A program made the translations under genes and the position numbers. Below are positions 1 through 6,790 of a DNA stretch of 10,767 nucleotides, in pieces (the first letter of the stretch is position 1; the number at the start of each line of letters is the position of its first letter). The notes below the pieces were generated by a model. That model worked only from the letters and a program-made list of their open reading frames with translations, did not search any database and was not told the origin of the DNA. The DNA is from Pseudomonadota bacterium (GTDB lineage: Bacteria; Pseudomonadota; Alphaproteobacteria; RF32; CAG-239). Where the stretch lies: the NCBI GenBank assembly GCA_021617435.1, contig JAJWCP010000016.1, forward strand, positions 5,309-16,075, given 5' to 3'.

Positions 1-23
1 ACTTCTATTTTAAGGATGCTTAC

Positions 24-3000
24 ATGTCAGATGTAAAAATGAAAATGATGGATGCCAATGAAGCCGCTGCTTCAGTTGCACACCGCATGAATGAAGTTTG
101 CGTCATTTATCCTATCACCCCGTCATCACCGATGGGTGAATGGGCTGACGCATGGTCTGCCGCCAAGCAGAAAAACCTTTGGGGTGTTATTCCTGAAGTT
201 CAGGAAATGCAGTCTGAGGCCGGTGCTGCCGGTGCTTGCCACGGTTCATTGCAGGCCGGTGCTTTAACCACCACCTTTACCGCCTCACAAGGTTTGTTGT
301 TGATGATTCCGAATATGTATAAAATCGCCGGTGAATTAACCCCGTTTGTTATGCATGTTGCCGCACGTTCGCTTGCTTATCACGCTTTGTCAATTTTCGG
401 CGATCATTCCGATGTTATGGGCTGTCGCCAAACCGGTTTTGCAATGCTTTGCTCTAACTCGGTTCAGGAAGCTCATGATATGGCCGCTATTGCGCAAACT
501 TCAACTTTGCGTTCTCGCGTGCCGTTCATGCACTTCTTTGACGGTTTCAGAACTTCGCATGAAATTAAAAAAATTAAATTGCTTTCTGATGACGATTTAC
601 GCGCTATGCTTGAAGGCGTTGACTCTTCCTTTAACGCCAAGCACGCTCTGCGTCCTGAAAAGCCGGTTATCCGCGGCACTGCGCAGAACCCCGATGTGTT
701 CTTCCAAGGTCGTGAAGCCTGCAATCCGTATTACAAAAAGGTTGAAGGCATTGTTCAGGAAGAAATGGATAAATTTGCTAAAATTTCCGGTCGTCAATAT
801 CATGTGGTTGATTATGTAGGCGCTCCTGATGCTGAAGAAGTTATCGTTATTATGGGCTCCGGCGGCGAAACCGTTGAAGAAACCATTGCTTACTTAAATG
901 CCAACGGCGCTAAATTAGGTGTTCTTAAAGTTCACTTGTATCGTCCGTTCCCTGAAGAATCTTTCTTAAAAGCTTTGCCCAAATCGGTAAAAGTTATTTC
1001 TGTTCTTGACAGAACCAAAGAATCAGGCTCTGCCGGCGAACCTTTGTACTTAGATGTTGTTGCCACTGTAAGTCAAGCCTTTGTAAACGGCAAAATTGCC
1101 GCCATGCCGAAAATTGTCGGCGGTCGTTACGGCTTGTCTTCAAAAGAATTTACTCCGGGAATGGTTAAGGCTGTGTTTGATAACGGCTTGTCGGCTAATC
1201 CGATTAACAGCTTTTCAGTAGGTATTACCGATGATGTCAGCAAAACTTCATTGCCGTTTGACGATTCTATTGATACCGAACCTAAAGACGTTGTTCGCGC
1301 TGTATTTTATGGATTGGGCGCAGACGGTACGGTCGGTGCTAACAAAAACTCAATTAAAATTATTGCTGAAGACGCCGGTAAATACGGGCAGGGTTACTTT
1401 GTGTACGATTCTCGTAAATCAGGCTCAATGACCACTTCGCACTTGCGTTTTTCCGATAATCCGATTAAATCGGCTTATTTAATCAGCAAAGCAGATTTTG
1501 TTGCCTGCCACCAGTTCCCGTTCATGAACAAGGTTGATATTTTGAAAATCGCCAAAGAAGGCGCAACTTTCTTATTGAACGCACCGTATGCGGCTGAAGA
1601 AGTTTGGAATCATTTGCCGATTGAAGTTCAGGAAGAAATTATTTCTAAAAAGCTTAAATTTTATACCATTAACGCGGTTGAGGTTGCTCGTGCCACCGGC
1701 ATGGGTCAACGCATTAACACCGTTATGCAAACCTGCTTCTTTGCAATTTCAAACATCTTGCCGAAAGATGAGGCTATTGCTCAAATTAAAGCGGCTATTA
1801 AAAAGACTTACAGCAAAAAAGGCGATGCTGTTGTTCAAAAGAACTATGAAGCAGTTGACGCCTCATTGGAACACTTGCATGAAGTTAAGTATCCGATGAC
1901 TGTTACTTCCAAATTCCGCCGCTTGCCTCCTGTTCCGGCAGATGCTCCTGAGTTTGTTAAAAAACTCACCGGTGAAATTATTGCCGACCGTGGCGATAAA
2001 CTTCCGGTTTCAGCTTTTGCCGAAGTTGTTGACGGCACCTGGCCGACAGCTACCACTCAATATGAAAAACGCTGCATTGCAACTGAAATTCCGGTTTGGG
2101 ATCCTCAAACCTGCATTCAGTGCGGTAAATGCTCTTTGGTATGCCCGCACGGCGTTATCCGTATGAAAGTTGCTTCTGAAGAACAGCTCAAAAATGCTCC
2201 GGCAACCTTAAAATCAGCTGATTATAAAGGTAAAGAATTTGCCGGCAAAAAGTTTATTTTGCAAATTTCTCCGGAAGATTGTACTGGTTGCGGTCTTTGC
2301 GTTTCGGTTTGTCCGGCTAAAAACAAAGCCGACGCTGCTAAAAAAGCTATCAATATGGATCATATTGAAAACCATCTTGAAGCCGAAAAAGCTAACTGGA
2401 AGTTCTTTGAAACTTTGCCTTATGTTAAGAGAACCGAAGTTGTTAAAAACTTGCCGAAGACCACTCAGCTTATTCAGCCGTTGTTTGAATACTCCGGCGC
2501 ATGCGCAGGTTGCGGCGAAACTCCGTACATTAAATTGCTGACCCAGTTGTTCGGCGACCGCATGGTTGTTGCTAATGCAACCGGTTGCTCTTCAATTTAT
2601 TCCGGTAACTTGCCGACCACTCCGTATGCAAAAGATGAAAAAGGACATGGTCCGGCTTGGGCAAACTCATTGTTTGAAGACAATGCCGAATTTGGTTTGG
2701 GTATGCGCTTCTCTATTGATCAGCAAACCTCATTCTCAAAAGCATTGCTTGAAGGCTTAAAAGATAAAATCGGCGCTGATTTGGCTGATAAAATTTTGAG
2801 CAATCCGCAAGCTACCGACGCTGAAATTGACGCTCAGCGCGATAATGTTGACGCATTGCGTGCCAAACTTGCCGGTATTAACACTCCGGAAGCCAAGCAC
2901 TTAAATGAGCTCGCCGATTACCTGATTAAAAAATCGGTATGGATTATCGGCGGCGACGGTTGGGCTTATGATATCGGCTTTGGCGGTTTAGACCACGCTA

Positions 3001-3584
3001 TTGCATCGGGTAAAAACATCAACATTTTGGTTATTGATACCGGCGTATATTCAAACACCGGCGGTCAACAGTCAAAAGCTACCCCGATGGGTGCTTCTGC
3101 CAAATTTGCAACAGCCGGTAAGGCTTTACCGAAAAAAGATTTGGGCATGATTGCAATGTCGTATGGCAATGTATATGTTGCTCAGGTTTCATTTGGCGCT
3201 AACGATATGCAGCTTATTAAAGCTTTGAACGAGGCTGAAGCTTACAATGGCCCGTCTATTGTAATTGCATACTCGCACTGTATCGCTCAAGGATTCAACC
3301 TTGCCGATGGTGTTGAACACCAGAAGAACGCAGTTGAAACCGGCTCATGGCCGTTGTATCGTTACAATCCGGAAAACATCAAAGAAGGTAAAGCTCCGTT
3401 GATGTTGGATTCTAAAGCTCCGACCAAACCTTTGTCTGAATACATGGCAAACGAAACTCGTTTCCAAATTGTATGCAAGGCAAATCCGGAACGCTATGAA
3501 ACCTTGCTGAACCGCGCTCAAGAAAACGTAAAAGAAAAACGTGAACTCTTAGAGCACATGGCTCAGTTAAAAATTGAAGAATAA
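24..3584 (+). CDS. nifJ: Pyruvate:ferredoxin (flavodoxin) oxidoreductase, full-length
   Basis: This enzyme oxidatively decarboxylates pyruvate to acetyl-CoA and CO2 in the cytoplasm and passes electrons to ferredoxin or flavodoxin. It is typical of anaerobic metabolism. The 1186-residue length fits the homodimeric single-chain family (about 1170-1200). Domains run in the usual order. The N-terminal pyruvate/TPP domain has YPITPSS at 29-35, Glu65 and Arg115, matching known active-site positions. The central domains follow. Two 4Fe-4S motifs have cysteines at 697/700/703/707 and 753/756/759/763. In the C-terminal TPP domain, Cys827, Cys830, Cys855 and Cys1086 match the proximal-cluster ligands, and GDGWAYDIG and TGVYSNTGG bind TPP/Mg. 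The start is supported by AAGGA at 12-16, seven bases upstream. The gene is followed directly by a terminator and looks monocistronic, although its promoter lies outside the window. No key residue is missing. Confidence 0.98.
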   Translation: MSDVKMKMMDANEAAASVAHRMNEVCVIYPITPSSPMGEWADAWSAAKQKNLWGVIPEVQEMQSEAGAAGACHGSLQAGALTTTFTASQGLLLMIPNMYKIAGELTPFVMHVAARSLAYHALSIFGDHSDVMGCRQTGFAMLCSNSVQEAHDMAAIAQTSTLRSRVPFMHFFDGFRTSHEIKKIKLLSDDDLRAMLEGVDSSFNAKHALRPEKPVIRGTAQNPDVFFQGREACNPYYKKVEGIVQEEMDKFAKISGRQYHVVDYVGAPDAEEVIVIMGSGGETVEETIAYLNANGAKLGVLKVHLYRPFPEESFLKALPKSVKVISVLDRTKESGSAGEPLYLDVVATVSQAFVNGKIAAMPKIVGGRYGLSSKEFTPGMVKAVFDNGLSANPINSFSVGITDDVSKTSLPFDDSIDTEPKDVVRAVFYGLGADGTVGANKNSIKIIAEDAGKYGQGYFVYDSRKSGSMTTSHLRFSDNPIKSAYLISKADFVACHQFPFMNKVDILKIAKEGATFLLNAPYAAEEVWNHLPIEVQEEIISKKLKFYTINAVEVARATGMGQRINTVMQTCFFAISNILPKDEAIAQIKAAIKKTYSKKGDAVVQKNYEAVDASLEHLHEVKYPMTVTSKFRRLPPVPADAPEFVKKLTGEIIADRGDKLPVSAFAEVVDGTWPTATTQYEKRCIATEIPVWDPQTCIQCGKCSLVCPHGVIRMKVASEEQLKNAPATLKSADYKGKEFAGKKFILQISPEDCTGCGLCVSVCPAKNKADAAKKAINMDHIENHLEAEKANWKFFETLPYVKRTEVVKNLPKTTQLIQPLFEYSGACAGCGETPYIKLLTQLFGDRMVVANATGCSSIYSGNLPTTPYAKDEKGHGPAWANSLFEDNAEFGLGMRFSIDQQTSFSKALLEGLKDKIGADLADKILSNPQATDAEIDAQRDNVDALRAKLAGINTPEAKHLNELADYLIKKSVWIIGGDGWAYDIGFGGLDHAIASGKNINILVIDTGVYSNTGGQQSKATPMGASAKFATAGKALPKKDLGMIAMSYGNVYVAQVSFGANDMQLIKALNEAEAYNGPSIVIAYSHCIAQGFNLADGVEHQKNAVETGSWPLYRYNPENIKEGKAPLMLDSKAPTKPLSEYMANETRFQIVCKANPERYETLLNRAQENVKEKRELLEHMAQLKIEE

Positions 3585-3603
3585 GCCTAATCGCTTATGA
3601 AAA

Positions 3604-3635
3604 AAAAGGCTCTGCAATATTTTACAGAGCCTTTT
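3604..3635. terminator. Bidirectional intrinsic terminator between nifJ and the transporter gene
   Basis: The 11-bp perfect arms AAAAGGCTCTG (3604-3614) and CAGAGCCTTTT (3625-3635) enclose a 10-base loop. On the minus strand the stem is followed by a run of eight T, so it is a strong terminator for the transporter gene. On the plus strand the T run is four bases and serves nifJ. The location between convergent genes fits dual use. Confidence 0.85.
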
Positions 3636-3657
3636 ATGCTTATAAAATAGCATTTTT
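3636..3657 (+). terminator. Possible second, weak terminator hairpin after nifJ
   Basis: ATGCT (3636-3640) and AGCAT (3649-3653) can pair across an 8-base AT-rich loop, followed by a five-base T run. The stem is short and A/T-rich, so this is only a candidate backup to the stronger hairpin just upstream. Confidence 0.3.
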
Positions 3658-3707
3658 AGCAGCCGTTCTTATTAACGGAATTAACCATAAACTTTACGCG
3701 TCAAGGG

Positions 3708-4601
3708 CTAAATATGTTTTTGCTCCTTAAAATCAGGCAACAATATCGGTATAATTCCGGCAAAAATAATTAACATACCGATAAATTGCACCATATCGGC
3801 TTTTTCATGCAAAAAGATGAAAGAAAAGAACATCGTAAAAATCGGCATAGTGTAATATAAGGCACCGGCGGCGAGTGTCCCGATTTTTTGAATGGCAATA
3901 TCCCAAAACAAATATGCCAAAAATGAATTGATTATACCTAAAATTAATAACACAATCCACACTGTGTATGACCAGTCGGCAATTTTATTTAATGAAAATT
4001 CGCTTACGGCGGGCGGCAAAAAGGCAATGGTGCATAAAATGACGGTGGCAAACAACATAGATATGGTGTGTACGTTTTCCGGAATACGTTTTTGCAACAC
4101 GGCATAAATCGCAAACAACAAGGCTGAACCCAACATATAAATATCACCGTCTACAAATTTGAATGTAGACAATGAGTTAAAATTACCGTTTAAAATTATC
4201 ATCATCACCCCGAAAACGGTGACGATTATTCCGGTAATTTGCGCGGCGGAAATTTTTTGCGCTGACATAAAAATTAAAAATATCGGTCCCAAAATGCTGA
4301 TTAACGACATATTGGTGGCCGATGCGGTGTATCCGGCGTGATATACCAACAGATTAAGTCCGCCGGTTCCGGTTGCCGCCATTAAAATCAAAAGCTTCCA
4401 GTGCGATAAAATCACCTTATATTCAGCCTTGAAATTTTTATAACAAAACGGCAGCATTACAATAAAAGCAAAAAACCAACGGTAAAACGAAATTTCTGCC
4501 GGCGTTACCGCTCCCGCCAGATATTTGGAATAAATTAAGTTTAAGCTCCACATCATAACCGTAAAAAAGGCCAAAATATATCCGCTTATAAGGCTTTTCA
4601 T
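3708..4601 (-). CDS. EamA/DMT-superfamily permease
   Basis: This is an inner-membrane drug/metabolite transporter-family protein that probably exports or exchanges a small metabolite; the substrate cannot be told from sequence. The 297-residue product is almost wholly hydrophobic, with about ten predicted membrane segments. It forms two tandem EamA halves, roughly 5-139 and 153-286. The first opens with GYILAFFTVMMWSLNLIYSK and contains the family-typical RWFFAF and NLLVYHAGY stretches. The second has SALLFAIYAVLQKR and a late GALYYTMPIFTMFF segment. I chose the ATG at 4601 because GGAG lies six bases upstream. An in-frame ATG at 4625 would add MKIFAEKS but has no visible ribosome-binding site. 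The gene diverges from the sigma-factor operon and shares its upstream region, so co-regulation is possible but unproven. Confidence 0.9.
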   Translation of the reverse strand: MKSLISGYILAFFTVMMWSLNLIYSKYLAGAVTPAEISFYRWFFAFIVMLPFCYKNFKAEYKVILSHWKLLILMAATGTGGLNLLVYHAGYTASATNMSLISILGPIFLIFMSAQKISAAQITGIIVTVFGVMMIILNGNFNSLSTFKFVDGDIYMLGSALLFAIYAVLQKRIPENVHTISMLFATVILCTIAFLPPAVSEFSLNKIADWSYTVWIVLLILGIINSFLAYLFWDIAIQKIGTLAAGALYYTMPIFTMFFSFIFLHEKADMVQFIGMLIIFAGIIPILLPDFKEQKHI

Positions 4602-4656
4602 ACTTTTCTCCGCAAAAATTTTCATCTGATTTTATGTATGCGCAAAAAAAATATTT

Positions 4657-4671
4657 TAAAGTTGAACTTTA
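4657..4671. promoter_or_regulatory. 15-bp palindrome in the divergent intergenic region
   Basis: TAAAGTT (4657-4663) and AACTTTA (4665-4671) are perfect inverted arms around a single central G. The palindrome lies between the divergent transporter and sigma-operon starts and overlaps the proposed -35 element GAAC. It could be an operator, but A/T-rich palindromes of this size also occur by chance. Confidence 0.35.
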
Positions 4672-4688
4672 TTTTAACTTACATCGTT
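4664..4688 (+). promoter_or_regulatory. Candidate ECF-sigma promoter (GAAC-N17-CGTT)
   Basis: GAAC at 4664-4667 and CGTT at 4685-4688 are separated by 17 bases. This matches the (G)GAAC-N16/17-CGTT pattern known for many alphaproteobacterial ECF sigma factors, although the base before GAAC is T rather than G. Transcription would start near 4695, leaving about 18 untranslated bases that carry AAGGAG at 4701-4706. This would let the sigma factor encoded downstream drive its own operon. The same region can also be read as a poor housekeeping promoter (TTGAAC at 4663 with TTATAC at 4687, 18-base spacer), so the assignment is tentative. Confidence 0.45.
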
Positions 4689-4703
4689 ATACCTTAATGT
4701 AAG
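4678..4703. promoter_or_regulatory. Inverted repeat flanking the putative -10 region
   Basis: CTTACAT (4678-4684) and ATGTAAG (4697-4703) are perfect 7-bp inverted arms separated by 12 bases. They bracket the proposed CGTT -10 element, and the right arm runs into the AAGGAG ribosome-binding site. The repeat could be a dimeric repressor operator. If transcription starts upstream of 4678, it could instead form an mRNA hairpin that hides the ribosome-binding site. Confidence 0.4.
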
Positions 4704-4712
4704 GAGAAAATT

Positions 4713-4967
4713 ATGGAAGAAATTTCAAAACTTATACGAGAGGCGCGCCCGTTATACTTTGCCCGCAAACGCCGCCGTAGAGTTATCAAGGCGGTTGTCG
4801 GCGGTGTGGCAGGGTTGGCATTGTTTTTTGCGCTGTTTACACAACAAAAAGCGCAGCCGTTGCTGTTTGACGCATGGACGGAAGAATTGTATATGACTGA
4901 AAACGGTTCCGTAATTGAAGATATGGGACTTCCGGTTGACGAGTACGGTTTGTTGATGGTTAGCTGA
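4713..4967 (+). CDS. Small single-span membrane protein, candidate anti-sigma factor (CnrY-like arrangement)
   Basis: This 84-residue protein is not recognised by sequence. Residues 1-17 could form a short amphipathic helix. The basic stretch RKRRRR (19-23 region) directly precedes one hydrophobic segment at about 24-42, which by the positive-inside rule puts the N terminus in the cytoplasm. The remaining roughly 42 residues are acidic and would be periplasmic. AAGGAG at 4701-4706 sits six bases before the ATG, so the start is firm. The stop overlaps the sigma-factor start (TGATG), implying translational coupling. Topology, size and position suggest an anti-sigma factor holding the sigma at the membrane, as CnrY does with CnrH. 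There is no zinc-binding HxxxCxxC motif, so it is not a classical ZAS-type anti-sigma. The cytoplasmic part is only about 23 residues, short even for CnrY, so the role is inference. Confidence 0.8.
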   Translation: MEEISKLIREARPLYFARKRRRRVIKAVVGGVAGLALFFALFTQQKAQPLLFDAWTEELYMTENGSVIEDMGLPVDEYGLLMVS

Positions 4968-5470
4968 TGAAAGATATTATTGAACAAAATAAAAAATATG
5001 TTCGCGCGGTTATCCGCAAGTTTACCGGCTCTTTAAACGAAGATTTGGAGCAGGAAGTGTATATCAAAACATGGCAGAATATGCCCAAATACAATGAACA
5101 GGGCAAATTTAAGCAATGGATATGCACTTTAACCGCCAATCTGTGCCGCGACTATTTTCGCTCCGGCGAATATCAACGGCAAATGCGTAGCGAAAGCGAT
5201 GAGCATATTGATGAAATGCGCTCCGAAACTCGCCTGCCGGAAGAAGTTATAGACGCCAAAATGCGGCAAAAAATTATCTTAAAAGCAGTTGATGCCCTGC
5301 CGCGTCAGTTGCGAGAGGTGATAGTTTTGTTTGAATTTGAAGATTATTCGCAAGAGCAAATTGCCGCCAAATTACATATTCCGATAGGGACCGTAAAATC
5401 GCGACTGTTTAACGCCCGTAAACAACTTGCAGATAAGTTGAGTTTTTTAAAGGAGAAGAAAGATGAATAA
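4967..5470 (+). CDS. ECF-family RNA polymerase sigma factor
   Basis: This is an alternative sigma factor that redirects RNA polymerase to a small regulon, probably in response to an envelope signal given its neighbours. The 167-residue length and two-domain build are typical of ECF (group 4) sigmas. Region 2 spans about 8-72, with DLEQEVYIKTW at 26-36 (core-binding helix) and WICTLTANLCRDYFR at 51-65 (-10 recognition and melting). After an acidic linker, region 4 spans about 100-156, starting with DALPRQLREV and ending in the helix-turn-helix EQIAAKLHIPIGTVKSRL. There is no region 1.1 or region 3. The start overlaps the preceding stop by one base, and the stop overlaps the next gene by eight bases, so all three genes are probably translated together. 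The ECF subgroup cannot be fixed by eye. Confidence 0.95.
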   Translation: MKDIIEQNKKYVRAVIRKFTGSLNEDLEQEVYIKTWQNMPKYNEQGKFKQWICTLTANLCRDYFRSGEYQRQMRSESDEHIDEMRSETRLPEEVIDAKMRQKIILKAVDALPRQLREVIVLFEFEDYSQEQIAAKLHIPIGTVKSRLFNARKQLADKLSFLKEKKDE

Positions 5471-5948
5471 ACAATTTTTTTGCGGAGCTTTGGCAATCGG
5501 CGTTTTGCTTGCCGGAACAGCCATGGCGCAAAAGCCGCTGGCGTTAGGCGAGGCGCCGCAGGTTGAGCAGATTCAAAAGCGCAAGTTTGATAAAGAACAT
5601 CACGAGAAAATGGCTAAACGTTTGGCCGATAAGCTGAATTTGACGAACGAACAGCAACAAAAAGCCGAGCAAATCCGTAAATCAGGGCAGGCTAAAATCA
5701 AACCGTTGCTTGATGAAATGATGGAACTGCGGCAAAAAATAGATAAAGAACGCCGTGCTAATATGAAAGAATTTGAAAATATTTTGACTCCGGAGCAAAA
5801 AACGGCATTTGAAAAGCTTAAAGCCGAAGACAAAGCAAAATTCCGCAAACAGATGCAAAAACGTGTGGATAAGCGCCGCGGTGACGATATGCTTCCGCCG
5901 CCACCGCCGGAAGGAGCTATGTTACCGCCACCGCCGATGGACGATTAA
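5463..5948 (+). CDS. Secreted Spy/CpxP-like periplasmic protein with proline-rich tail
   Basis: This is probably a periplasmic chaperone or stress/metal sensor. Residues 1-22 form a signal peptide ending in AMA before Gln23. The mature part is highly charged and helical. It carries two LTxxQ motifs, LTNEQ at 60-64 and LTPEQ at 108-112, the signature of the Spy/CpxP group, to which CnrX-type metal sensors are related. The central segment is rich in Lys, Glu and Met. His46-His47 are the only histidines, so a CnrX-like metal site would have to use Met, Asp or Glu as well. The C-terminal tail (about 141-161) has two runs of four to five prolines, an unusual addition. AGGAG at 5451-5455 lies seven bases before the ATG, inside the sigma gene. 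Its operon position suggests that it senses the signal for the sigma/anti-sigma pair or is a product of the regulon. Confidence 0.88.
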   Translation: MNKQFFCGALAIGVLLAGTAMAQKPLALGEAPQVEQIQKRKFDKEHHEKMAKRLADKLNLTNEQQQKAEQIRKSGQAKIKPLLDEMMELRQKIDKERRANMKEFENILTPEQKTAFEKLKAEDKAKFRKQMQKRVDKRRGDDMLPPPPPEGAMLPPPPMDD

Positions 5949-5953
5949 ATTAA

Positions 5954-5979
5954 AAAGCGCCGAAACAATTCGGCGCTTT
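5954..5979. terminator. Bidirectional intrinsic terminator after the sigma operon
   Basis: The perfect 11-bp arms AAAGCGCCGAA (5954-5964) and TTCGGCGCTTT (5969-5979) enclose an ACAA loop. The plus strand continues GCGTTTTT, and the minus strand reads into a T-rich run. It lies six bases past the Spy-like stop and 23 bases past the 3' end of the convergent hydrolase gene, so it can end both transcripts. Confidence 0.9.
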
Positions 5980-6002
5980 GCGTTTTTAAATTGCTCTAAA
6001 AA

Positions 6003-6743
6003 TTAAATCAGGCTGTCAAGAGCCGATAAAATTTCTTTAATGTCAGAGTCGGTATTAAGGCGGTGATTGCTGCCTTTAAGCAGTTTTACCATAACTTCTT
6101 GCCCCTGAATTTTTTCAGCGATTTTAAGCGCTTTCGGCCAATAAACCGAATCATCTTCCATACCCTGAATCAAAACCGTTTTGCAGTTGATGCCGATATA
6201 CGGCTTGTCAAGCATTAAGTTTTGATTGCCGGTATCAATAAGTTGCTGTGTGATTACAATTTTGAAACCTTCGTTGTCCATCACCAGCTTGCCGGTATTT
6301 TCAAGTTCTTGCTTTTGCGCTTCGGTCACATAGTCGGCGTTATCTTTGGTAAAATCAGGCGCGGCTGCCAAACCTAAAATTCCGCACACGCGTTCAGGGC
6401 GCAAAGTTGCCGCTTTTAAGCTGAGCCAACCGCCGAGCGAGGCGCCGGCTAAAATGATTTTGCCGGACAGACTGTCAATAATTTCCAACAGTTGCTCTTT
6501 CCAAATATTAAAATCGGCTTTTTCAATATTGGCGGCGTCAGAACCGTGTCCGGCAAGTTCATAACGATAAAACGAAATATTGTGTTTTGCGCACCATTCT
6601 TTTATTTCATCAGGCTTGCGTCCCCACGGGTCGGCGCAAAATCCGTGCGTGTAAACTAAAGTAATTTCTGTATTATTGGAAAAATCTGCTTGAATATACT
6701 CAAAATCAGTTGTAAAACCATTAGAAAAAGTGTGCTTTTGCAT
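6003..6743 (-). CDS. Alpha/beta hydrolase (ABHD10-like serine esterase/thioesterase)
   Basis: This is a cytoplasmic serine hydrolase of 246 residues with no signal peptide. The oxyanion-side strand is YTHGFCADPWG (31-41). ELAGHG follows at 62-67. The nucleophile elbow GASLGG (100-105) places the catalytic serine at 102. The likely acid is Asp197 in GMEDDSV, and the base is His227 in SNHRLN, so the triad is complete. The spacing and the NHRL ending resemble the ABHD10 group of acyl-ester and thioester hydrolases, but the substrate is unknown. The start ATG at 6741-6743 is preceded by GGAG nine bases upstream. The gene diverges from the glycosyltransferase, only 47 bases away, and converges with the sigma operon. 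Nothing in the context points to a shared pathway. Confidence 0.92.
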   Translation of the reverse strand: MQKHTFSNGFTTDFEYIQADFSNNTEITLVYTHGFCADPWGRKPDEIKEWCAKHNISFYRYELAGHGSDAANIEKADFNIWKEQLLEIIDSLSGKIILAGASLGGWLSLKAATLRPERVCGILGLAAAPDFTKDNADYVTEAQKQELENTGKLVMDNEGFKIVITQQLIDTGNQNLMLDKPYIGINCKTVLIQGMEDDSVYWPKALKIAEKIQGQEVMVKLLKGSNHRLNTDSDIKEILSALDSLI

Positions 6744-6780
6744 ATAAAATAACTCCGTTAATTAAAATTAAGAGGGATTG

Positions 6781-6786
6781 TATAAT
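6781..6786 (+). promoter_or_regulatory. Candidate -10 box next to the glycosyltransferase start
   Basis: TATAAT is a perfect housekeeping -10 hexamer ending five bases before the ATG at 6791. If used, transcription would begin at or just inside the start codon, giving a nearly leaderless mRNA. The matching -35 position (about 6758-6763, TTAATT) is poor, and the intergenic DNA is A/T-rich, so chance is plausible. Confidence 0.3.
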
Positions 6787-6790
6787 CAAA

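Noticed and set aside
473..724. Open frame on the minus strand inside nifJ (83 codons)
   Set aside because: It lies wholly within the strongly supported nifJ frame and has no recognisable motif. The same applies to the other overlapping frames within nifJ.
3663..3678. Short inverted repeat CCGTT/AACGG after nifJ
   Set aside because: It has a five-base stem with no T run on either strand, too weak to call a terminator or operator.
4694..4987. 97-codon minus-strand frame opposite the small membrane protein
   Set aside because: The plus-strand frame has an AAGGAG site, correct membrane topology and a coupled stop/start. The minus frame has none of these.
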